DNA of 64,000 nucleotides from JAGQRJ01 sp041402045 (GTDB lineage Bacteria; Planctomycetota; J058), in NCBI GenBank assembly GCA_041402045.1, contig JAWKSZ010000036.1, forward strand, positions 13,004 through 77,003, in the 5' to 3' direction. A program made the position numbers and the translations under genes. Positions 26,279 to 33,396 of this stretch are shown one piece after another; within the stretch, counting starts at the first letter, position 1, and every line of letters starts with the position of its first letter. The notes beneath the pieces were generated by a model. It was not told where the DNA came from, ran no database searches, and was given only the letters and a program-made list of their open reading frames with translations.

Positions 26279-27043
26279 CTAGATCCCTTCCTTGAGCCGC
26301 GCCGCGAGGGCGTTGTCCAGGAGCGGGACGGCCTCGATCTTGGCCGCGGTCTTCTCGTAGTCGTACTCCAGCCGGCGCCACTGCACGGTGTTCCCGTCGA
26401 CGACGACGTAGCTGGCGCGGGTGTCGTGGTCCCGCGGCTGACCCACCGAGCCCACGTTGACGATCACCTTCTGGTCGGCGAGGTCGGGGTAGGTGTAGGT
26501 GTTGTCGAGGTCCGACGAGGTCTTGGTCTCGTAGCGGTCGGTGATGATGCACGGCATGTGCGTGTGGCCGACGAAGAGCATCTTCTCGAAGCCCTCGAAG
26601 ATCTCGACGAACTTCTCGGTGGGCCCGAAGCCGATCTCGGTGGCGAGGATGTACTCGTTCGTGGGGTCACGGGGCGAGCCGTGGATCAGGAGGTGCCCCT
26701 CGACCTCGTGGCGCAGCGGGAGCTTGGTGAGGAACTCCCAGCGCCGGCGGACGGTGGTGCCGGAGAAGAAGCCCGGCTTGAGCTGGTCGCGGGTCCACTC
26801 GATCGCCTTCTGGGCGCGCAGGTTGAACGCGTAGGCGCCGTGGACCAGGGCCTCGTCGTGGTTGCCCTTCAGGGTCGCCGTGCAGCGCTCCATGATCAGG
26901 TCGACGCACACGGTGGGGTCGGGACCGTAGCCCACGACGTCGCCCAGGCAGTAGATGTCCTCGATCCCCAGGGAGTCGATATCGGCCAGCACGACGTTGA
27001 GGGCTTCGATGTTGCTGTGAATGTCGGAGATGATCGCGAACAC
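26279..27043 (-). CDS. Metallophosphoesterase (tandem paralogue 2)
   Basis: 254-aa paralogue of the adjacent protein, with IISDIHSN, GDVVGYGPDP, GNHDEA, LLIHGSPRDP and GHTHMP intact. The GTG at 27043 was chosen over the ATG at 27064 because it has a strong GAGAGGAAA ribosome-binding site and aligns exactly with the start of the sister gene. The upstream 190 bp contain CTGACAG/CTGTCAG inverse motifs on either side of about 27150 that might be regulatory. Both copies conserve every catalytic residue, so there is no sign of decay; divergence lies mainly in the C-terminal 40 residues. Confidence 0.92.
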   Translation of the reverse strand: MFAIISDIHSNIEALNVVLADIDSLGIEDIYCLGDVVGYGPDPTVCVDLIMERCTATLKGNHDEALVHGAYAFNLRAQKAIEWTRDQLKPGFFSGTTVRRRWEFLTKLPLRHEVEGHLLIHGSPRDPTNEYILATEIGFGPTEKFVEIFEGFEKMLFVGHTHMPCIITDRYETKTSSDLDNTYTYPDLADQKVIVNVGSVGQPRDHDTRASYVVVDGNTVQWRRLEYDYEKTAAKIEAVPLLDNALAARLKEGI

Positions 27044-27231
27044 GGGGATTTCCTCTCGTCCCACTACCCGACACTCGGCAGCCGATCGGGTACGAAAAAC
27101 TCTGTTTTCTGGGGGCCTCTCCGAGGCTGCAGGCGCTGCTGACAGGTCTAAGTGCCGATTCTGTCAGGTCTGGACGGGTCTTGCCAGGGGACTGCCGCGA
27201 GAATCTTGGGCCGGCTCGCAGCCCCGGCGGT

Positions 27232-27882
27232 TCAGCGCAGGAAGGGGTTCGCGCGGCGCTCGAAGGCGATGGACGTCTCGGGTCCGTGCCCCGGGATCAC
27301 GCGGGTTCCGTCGGGCAGGGTCAGCAGGCGCTCGTGGATCGAGGTCAGGAGCGTCTGGGTGTCGCCGCCCGGGAGGTCGGTGCGCCCGACCGAGCCGTGG
27401 AACAGGGTGTCCCCGGAGAGCAGGAGCGGGCCGTTGCCCGTGCTGGCCAGGAAGCACACGCTCCCCGGGGTGTGCCCCGGGGTGTGGAGCACCTGCGCGG
27501 CGTGGTCGCCGTGGGTCAGCTCCTGCTCGTCGGCGAGGGGGGTGTCGACCGGCGGCGGGGTGGGCACGGGCATGACCGGGAGCCCGACCATGGCGAACTG
27601 CCCGGGGACGTCGTCGTAGAGGAAGGCGTCCCCCGGGTGCAGGAGCACCTCGGCGCCGGTCGCCCGCTGCAGCTCCTGCGTCCCGAGCACGTGGTCGAGG
27701 TGCGCGTGGGTGTGCGCGATCCGCGTGACCTTCAGCTCGAGCTCGGCGCAGGTCGCGAGGATCTTCTCCACGTCGCCGCCGGGGTCGAACACGATCGCCT
27801 CCCCGGTGCGCGGGCAGCCGAGGATCGTGCAGTTGCACTGCAGGAAGCCCACGGGGAAGTGGCGGACGATCAACTCAGCCAT
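27232..27882 (-). CDS. MBL-fold metallohydrolase, glyoxalase II-like
   Basis: 216-aa zinc hydrolase of the metallo-beta-lactamase superfamily: HTHAHLDH (residues about 55-62), HTPGHTPGS, SGDTLFHGSVGRTD and the terminal PGHGPETS give the full set of metal ligands. The pattern DPGGD-EKIL and GSVGRTDLPGG is that of the small glyoxalase-II-like/YcbL family, which hydrolyses thioesters such as S-lactoylglutathione; actual substrate is not proven. Start ATG at 27882 overlaps the end of the ABC ATPase gene by 8 nt (ATGGCTGA), so it is translationally coupled to that operon. An upstream start would be inside the ATPase gene. Confidence 0.92.
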   Translation of the reverse strand: MAELIVRHFPVGFLQCNCTILGCPRTGEAIVFDPGGDVEKILATCAELELKVTRIAHTHAHLDHVLGTQELQRATGAEVLLHPGDAFLYDDVPGQFAMVGLPVMPVPTPPPVDTPLADEQELTHGDHAAQVLHTPGHTPGSVCFLASTGNGPLLLSGDTLFHGSVGRTDLPGGDTQTLLTSIHERLLTLPDGTRVIPGHGPETSIAFERRANPFLR

Positions 27883-28633
27883 CGGCGAACACCTCTCGCG
27901 CGTCCTTGCCGCGCCGGCCGGTGAGGGTGGCCAGCAGGTCTTCCAGGTCACCCTCGGGGAGCTGCGCCTGCTGGCGCAGCTCGTCCAGGGTCCCACAGGC
28001 GATCAGGGTCCCGTGGTCGAGGACCCCGATCCGGTCGCAGCGCTTCTCGACCAGCCCCAGGATGTGCGACTGCACGATCACCGCGCGCTCGCGGCGCTTG
28101 AGCTCGGCCAGGAGCTCCGCGAAGCGCCGCGCGCCCTCGGGGTCGAGCCCGCCGGTGGGCTCGTCGAAGAGCAGCGCCGGGGGGTCGGGCAGCACGGCCA
28201 GGGCGATCGCCGCCTTGCGGCGCATGCCGCGGGAGTAGCCGGCCACCGGGCGCTGCGCGGCGTCGCCCAGGTCGAAGAAGTCGAACAGGCGCGTGGCGCG
28301 CTCGCGGGCGAGGGTGAGGTCCATGCCGCGGAGCTGCGCGAAGAGCTCGAGGTGCTCCCAGGCGGTGAGCTCCTCGTAGAGCACGGACTCCTCGGGCAGG
28401 TAGCCGAAGGCGGCGCGGGCGGCGAGGGGGTCCTGGGCCAGGGCGTGGCCGGCGACCCTGGCCTCGCCGGCGTCGGGGAGCACGAGCCCGCTGAGGATCT
28501 TGGCGAAGGTCGACTTGCCCGCGCCGTTGTGGCCCAGGAGCCCGAACACCTCGCCGGGGCGCACGGTCAGGCTCAGGCCCTTCAGGGCCTGGAGCTCGCC
28601 GTAGGCCTTCGTGAGTCCGGTGACCTCGATCAC
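27875..28633 (-). CDS. ABC transporter ATP-binding protein
   Basis: 252-aa ATPase with Walker A GHNGAGKST, a signature YSRGMRRK (GYSRGM, the CcmA/NatA-type variant), Walker B ALLFDEPTGGLDP and H-loop VIVQSHI. This is an export-type ABC-2 subfamily ATPase that would energise the multi-pass permease encoded just upstream. GTG at 28633 overlaps the permease TGA (GTGA), arguing for this start rather than the in-frame ATG at 28660. Cargo unknown; the coupling to an MBL hydrolase gene downstream is the only context clue. Confidence 0.93.
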   Translation of the reverse strand: MIEVTGLTKAYGELQALKGLSLTVRPGEVFGLLGHNGAGKSTFAKILSGLVLPDAGEARVAGHALAQDPLAARAAFGYLPEESVLYEELTAWEHLELFAQLRGMDLTLARERATRLFDFFDLGDAAQRPVAGYSRGMRRKAAIALAVLPDPPALLFDEPTGGLDPEGARRFAELLAELKRRERAVIVQSHILGLVEKRCDRIGVLDHGTLIACGTLDELRQQAQLPEGDLEDLLATLTGRRGKDAREVFADG

Positions 28634-30018
28634 GCCGCCGCCTGGTGGTCGCTGGTGCATTCGGCGCGGAGCCAGAGCGCCGCGGAGCGCCGCGCCTCGG
28701 CGGCGAACCCGAGCAGAGGATACAGCCCCACGAGCAGCGGGTGGATCTGGGCGGCGAGGGCGAAGCCGACCGCGACGACCCCGCCCCGGAGCGGGTAGGC
28801 GGTGGCCTCGACCAGGCTCCCCCGGGCCTCGCAGCGCAGGCCGAAGGCGACGGCGTCGAAGGTGGTGGCCAGGGTCAGGAGCGCCGCGCCGGCGGCGACC
28901 CGGGGCCAGGGCGGCGCGCCCTCGGCCTGAGCGACCCAGGCCACGGCGACCGCGGTCAGCCCCATGGCGTAGGTCGCAGCGAGGGCCCAGCGCGAGAGGA
29001 GCACGGCGCCGCCGCTCAGGGGCTGCACGCGCTCGAGCAGGCGCCAGCCCTCGCGGGCCCGGGGCAGGTCGACCCCGAACAGGAACCCCGCCGCGGTGCC
29101 CAGGACGCCCACGAACATGAGCGTCAGCAGGCTCAACTGCCAGCCCTCGAGGCTCTCGTCGCTCCCCGCCACCGGGAGCAGGAGCAGGGCCGCGGGGAGC
29201 AGGCACGCGATCAGCCGCCCGCGGGGGAACCCGCCGCGGGCGAGCACGACCAGGTCGCGGCGCACCAGCGCGCCCACGCTCGCGGGGAGCAGCCGGGACG
29301 GGAGCGCGGCCAGCCGCCACAGGAGCGGCGAGGCTTGGCCCCGCACCCGGCGCCCGCGGGCGCGGCGCTCCGCCGCGCCGCGGGGGACGACGAGCAGGGC
29401 CAGGGCGGCGAGGAGGGCCGCCGCGCCGCCGGTCGTTCCGAGTCCCAGGAGCTCGCCGCGGAGCGCGCTGCCCAGCGCGGGTCCGGGCCCTGGGCCCAGG
29501 AGCGCGAGCGCCGCGACCCCCGCGGCGGCCAGGACCCCCGCGGCGCGGGCCCCGAGCCCGCCGGCCAGGGCCCAGGCGCCGAGCAGGCTCAGCGCGGCGA
29601 GGAGCGGGGCGGAGAGCAGCCACCACCCGGCGATCGCGGGGCCCAGGCTCAGGCCTTGGGCCCGGGCGTAGCCGGCAGCGCAGGCCACGGGGAGCGCGGT
29701 GCCGGCCAGGGCCAGGAGCGCGCCTTCGACCCCGCGCAGGGCCACGAGCTGCCGCGCGCTCACGCCGCTGGGCAAGAGCAGGTCCAGCTCCCGGGCGGTG
29801 TAGAGCTGACGCCGCTGGATCAGGCTCAGGGCGCCGGCGAGGGCGAGCCAGCCCGCGGAGAGCCCGCGGCTGGCCCACGCCGGGGGCAGGCCCCGCTCGG
29901 CGGCCGCGCTCCCGGCGACCCAGGCCACCCAGCACAGCCCGGCCAGGACCACGAGCTCGAGGGGCGACCCGTAGCGCCGGCGGAGGATGCTCAGCCGCAG
30001 GCGCAGGAGCGCGGTCAC
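28630..30018 (-). CDS. ABC-2-type transporter permease
   Basis: 462-aa very hydrophobic protein with about 12 predicted membrane helices, first gene of the three-gene minus-strand operon permease-ATPase-MBL hydrolase. It contains the loop ARELDLLLPSGVSARQL typical of ABC-2/multidrug export permeases and a central Arg-rich cytoplasmic loop (RGAAERRARGRRVRG). The Ala/Leu-rich sequence gives little family specificity beyond that. GTG start at 30018. Divergent from the large TPR gene at 30100, with only 81 bp in between, so promoters for both directions must lie there or overlap the coding ends. Confidence 0.82.
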   Translation of the reverse strand: MTALLRLRLSILRRRYGSPLELVVLAGLCWVAWVAGSAAAERGLPPAWASRGLSAGWLALAGALSLIQRRQLYTARELDLLLPSGVSARQLVALRGVEGALLALAGTALPVACAAGYARAQGLSLGPAIAGWWLLSAPLLAALSLLGAWALAGGLGARAAGVLAAAGVAALALLGPGPGPALGSALRGELLGLGTTGGAAALLAALALLVVPRGAAERRARGRRVRGQASPLLWRLAALPSRLLPASVGALVRRDLVVLARGGFPRGRLIACLLPAALLLLPVAGSDESLEGWQLSLLTLMFVGVLGTAAGFLFGVDLPRAREGWRLLERVQPLSGGAVLLSRWALAATYAMGLTAVAVAWVAQAEGAPPWPRVAAGAALLTLATTFDAVAFGLRCEARGSLVEATAYPLRGGVVAVGFALAAQIHPLLVGLYPLLGFAAEARRSAALWLRAECTSDHQAAA

Positions 30019-30099
30019 GCGTCTCGCCCGCGGCGCGCGCGAGAACCCTCGACCGTTGCGTCGGTTGCAGGGGCCACAGCCGGTGGTGATACTGATTTC

Positions 30100-33000
30100 A
30101 TGGCGCTATTGACCGACGACGACGTCGCTTCCCTCGTCATGGCGAGGAACCTCCTCACCCAGAGCCAGATCGAGTCGTGCCGGCAGCGACAGGCCGCCAG
30201 CTCGACCCCGTGCTCCTTGGCGCAGGTGATCGTCAGTGAGGGGCTCGCTTCCGCAGAGGACATGAGGAGTCTCATGCTAGCAGGCACTCCCAGCAGCTCG
30301 TCCAGCGGCCGCTTCGCGACCGGCGGCAGCGGAGCCTACCCCGCCGGGAGCGGGGCGTATCCCCTCGGCGCCGGCTCGGCCAGCGGGCGCTACGAGGACC
30401 CGGAGGTCGGCTTCGGGCGCTACCTGATCACGCAGGGCTTGATCGACCAGGACCAGGCCCGCGAGGCCTACCGCCTGCTCCAGGGCTACCGCCAGCAGCA
30501 CCCGCAGGTGAACCTGGCCCAGGTGCTGGCCAAGCACGACATGGCGAGCAAGGAGCAGCTCCGCGACGCGTTCCAGGCCTTCAGCGCCTCGCAGAGCGGG
30601 CAGTATCCGATCGGCTCCTCGGGGTCGCAGCTCGTGCGGCTCCCCGACGCGAGCGGCGCCTCGCCGATCCCGCACACGATCGACCCGGACGCGATGGGCG
30701 GCTCGGGCATGTTCGGGCAGCCGTCGGCGTCGCCGATCCCGCACACGATCGACCCGGACGCGATGGTGGGCTCGGGCATGTTCGGGCAGCCGTCGGCGTC
30801 GCCGATCCCGCACACGATCGACCCGGACGCCTCCCTCGGCCGCGGCATGTTCGCCTCGGGCAAGATCCCGGGGACGATCGACCCTGACGGCCCGGCGGGC
30901 TCGGGCATGTTCGGCGGCAACGGGCCGGTGATCCCGCACACGATCGACCCCGACGCGGGGGTCGGCGGCGGGCCGGTGATCCCGCACACGATCGACCCGG
31001 ACGCGATGGGCGGGTTCGGCGGCAACGGGCCGGTGATCCCGCACACGATCGACCCGGACGGCGGGTTCGGCGGCAACGGACCGGTGATCCCGCACACGAT
31101 CGACCCCGAGGGGCCGACCCTCCAGGGCGGGAGCGGGTTCGCGCACCCGTCGGGCAGCGCCTTCGGCCCCGCCGGGAGCGGCATGGGTCGCCGCGGCAGC
31201 GGCTTCGGCTCCCAGTTCCCGCCGGGCTCCCAGGGCTACGGCTCCCAGGGGCCGGGCAGCCAGGGCTACGGCCTCCTGCCCTCGGGCTCCCAGGGCCCGG
31301 CGAGCGCCGGCCCGGGCGGCACCCGCCCCGACGGCTCTCGTGGCCCGGGCGGCACGCGACCCGAGGGGTCCCGCGGCCCCGCGGGCACCCACAAACAGGG
31401 CACGGGCTTCCAGCTCGACCTGGCCCCCGCGCCGGACAAGCCCTCGCCGTTCCGCAACCCGAACCTCCCCGCGCCCAGCAGCCTGAGCCAGGTCGACCAC
31501 GACGAGGACGAGGAGGAGGAGGAGGTCCAGGGCTCCGGGCGGCGCAAGTCCGCGCGGCGGCGCGCGGCGCACCCTTCCCTGCGGCGCGAGCCCAAGAAGC
31601 CGCTGTGGATCGTGCTCCTCGCCGGCGTGGCGGTGGTGGTCGTGATCGGCGTGGGGCTCTCGGTGGCCAGCAGCAAGAGCCAGGGCCGCGAGGCCCTCGA
31701 GCACTGGCTGGCGCTCTCCGAGGAGGACGCCAAGGCCAAGCTCGACGCGGGGCTGCAGCTCCCCGAGGACGTGCAGGCCGATCCGGACGTGGCCAAGATG
31801 CTCGACGAGCTCACGCGCCGCGTCGAGGCCGAGGAGCGCCGGCGCCAGGCGCTCGAGGTCCTGGACGGCCTCGAGCGGGCGCTGACCCTCGACGAGCGCA
31901 AGAAGATCTGCGACAAGGCGATCGAGCTGGACAAGACCCTGGCCAAGGCCTGGGTCGAGCGCGCGCGGATCCGCTTCGCCCTCGACCGGCGCGCGGCGCT
32001 GGAGAAGCCCGACTCCGAGCCCACGGACATCACCAAGGGCGCGCGCAACGACCTGAACCAGGCGATCGGCTTCGACGACTCCTCCCCCGAGGCCTACCTG
32101 TTCCAGAGCGAGCTCTACGTGTTCGAGAACGACGGCCGCGCGGCGCTGGGGAGCCTGCGCCGGGTGGAGGAGCTCGACCCCGACGGCGCGCTGGGGCACC
32201 TCGCCCGCGGACTGAAGGAGGAGATGAGCCTGCGCTACGGCGACGCCCAGACCCACTTCGACCGCGCGATCGAGCTCAACAGCAAGCTCGTGCCCGCCTA
32301 CCTCGCCCGGGCGCGGGTGTGCGTCACCCAGGGCATGCACCCCAAGGCGATCGCCAGCGCCGACCAGGCCAAGGAGCTCGACCCGGCCTCGTCGGAGGCG
32401 CACACCCTCCTGGCCGAGGCGCGCTACTACGCGAGCGGGCGCAGCGACCGCGGCATTCTGCGGATCCTGGACAAGGCGCTGGAGCTCGACCCCAGCAACT
32501 CGCGCGCGCTGGCCCTGCGCTCCTACGCGCGGCTCGAGCGCACCGCGATCGGGCAGATCGTCTCCAGCCCCGCGGAGTGCGACCGGGCACAGAAGGACGC
32601 CGAGCAGGCCAACTCGATCCGCCCCGAGGTGTTCGCCTGGCTGACCCTGGCGGAGCTCGCGATCTGGCGCGAGGAGGACCCGACCAAGGCCCAGAAGTAC
32701 GCCAAGCGCGCGATCGACCTCGACGCGCGCAACCCCGACGCCTGGCTGCTCCGCGGGCGCATTCGGATCCTGGCGAACACCTACGACGAGGCCGACCGCG
32801 ACCTCGAGCGCGTGCTGAACCTGGCGGAGTCGCGCCCCGGGACCGAGGAGACCACCGCGCGCGCGTTGACCATGCGCGCCGGGATCAAGGTCGGCAACAA
32901 GGACTTCGCCACCGCCAAGGACCTCCTGCGCCGGGCGACCAAGCTCTACGACGACCTGGCCGAGGCCCACTACTACCTGGGCAAGGCCCTGCACCTCGAC

Positions 33001-33393
33001 CCCAAGCGCCAGCCCGGTGACTGGCTCAAGGCCGAGGAGGAATACAGCAAGGCGATCTCCAAGGACGGCACCCTGGCCGACGCGTGGTTCCACCGCGGCT
33101 GCTTGCACATCGACCGCTCCCGCGGCGGCAACCTGGCCGCCAAGGAGTGGGAGGCGGGCCTCGACGACCTGAACAAGGCCGAGGAGCTCATGAACGCGAA
33201 GTACCGCGCGTTCTTCAAGCCCTACTACCTCGACCTCATGCGCGGCGTGGCCTACTTCGGCCTCGAGGAGTGGGAGCCGGCCAAGAAGCACCTGACCCGC
33301 TACACCGACGAGGCGTCGCCGGGTGAGGACAACTTCGCCAAGGCGAAGGACATGATCAAGCAGATCGAGGCCGCGCAGAGCGGGAACCAGTGA
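30100..33393 (+). CDS. Giant membrane TPR protein with IPHTIDPD repeat array
   Basis: 1097-aa single-pass protein. Residues 1-70 and 105-165 are two copies of a helical module (LVMARNLLTQSQIESCRQRQ and YLITQGLIDQDQAREAYRLL), the same module that precedes the kinase domain of the protein at 14328. Residues about 185-350 carry eight IP(H/G)TIDPD/E motifs spaced by Gly-rich GSGMFG or GGNGPV linkers; two adjacent 69-bp DNA units are almost identical, so the array expands by recombination. A Ser/Gly/Gln linker, an acidic patch and a basic KSARRRAAH stretch lead to a membrane helix near residues 505-527. The remaining 570 residues are TPRs, probably extracytoplasmic. Start ATG at 30100 fits this layout. 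Confidence 0.85.
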   Translation: MALLTDDDVASLVMARNLLTQSQIESCRQRQAASSTPCSLAQVIVSEGLASAEDMRSLMLAGTPSSSSSGRFATGGSGAYPAGSGAYPLGAGSASGRYEDPEVGFGRYLITQGLIDQDQAREAYRLLQGYRQQHPQVNLAQVLAKHDMASKEQLRDAFQAFSASQSGQYPIGSSGSQLVRLPDASGASPIPHTIDPDAMGGSGMFGQPSASPIPHTIDPDAMVGSGMFGQPSASPIPHTIDPDASLGRGMFASGKIPGTIDPDGPAGSGMFGGNGPVIPHTIDPDAGVGGGPVIPHTIDPDAMGGFGGNGPVIPHTIDPDGGFGGNGPVIPHTIDPEGPTLQGGSGFAHPSGSAFGPAGSGMGRRGSGFGSQFPPGSQGYGSQGPGSQGYGLLPSGSQGPASAGPGGTRPDGSRGPGGTRPEGSRGPAGTHKQGTGFQLDLAPAPDKPSPFRNPNLPAPSSLSQVDHDEDEEEEEVQGSGRRKSARRRAAHPSLRREPKKPLWIVLLAGVAVVVVIGVGLSVASSKSQGREALEHWLALSEEDAKAKLDAGLQLPEDVQADPDVAKMLDELTRRVEAEERRRQALEVLDGLERALTLDERKKICDKAIELDKTLAKAWVERARIRFALDRRAALEKPDSEPTDITKGARNDLNQAIGFDDSSPEAYLFQSELYVFENDGRAALGSLRRVEELDPDGALGHLARGLKEEMSLRYGDAQTHFDRAIELNSKLVPAYLARARVCVTQGMHPKAIASADQAKELDPASSEAHTLLAEARYYASGRSDRGILRILDKALELDPSNSRALALRSYARLERTAIGQIVSSPAECDRAQKDAEQANSIRPEVFAWLTLAELAIWREEDPTKAQKYAKRAIDLDARNPDAWLLRGRIRILANTYDEADRDLERVLNLAESRPGTEETTARALTMRAGIKVGNKDFATAKDLLRRATKLYDDLAEAHYYLGKALHLDPKRQPGDWLKAEEEYSKAISKDGTLADAWFHRGCLHIDRSRGGNLAAKEWEAGLDDLNKAEELMNAKYRAFFKPYYLDLMRGVAYFGLEEWEPAKKHLTRYTDEASPGEDNFAKAKDMIKQIEAAQSGNQ

Positions 33394-33396
33394 TCC

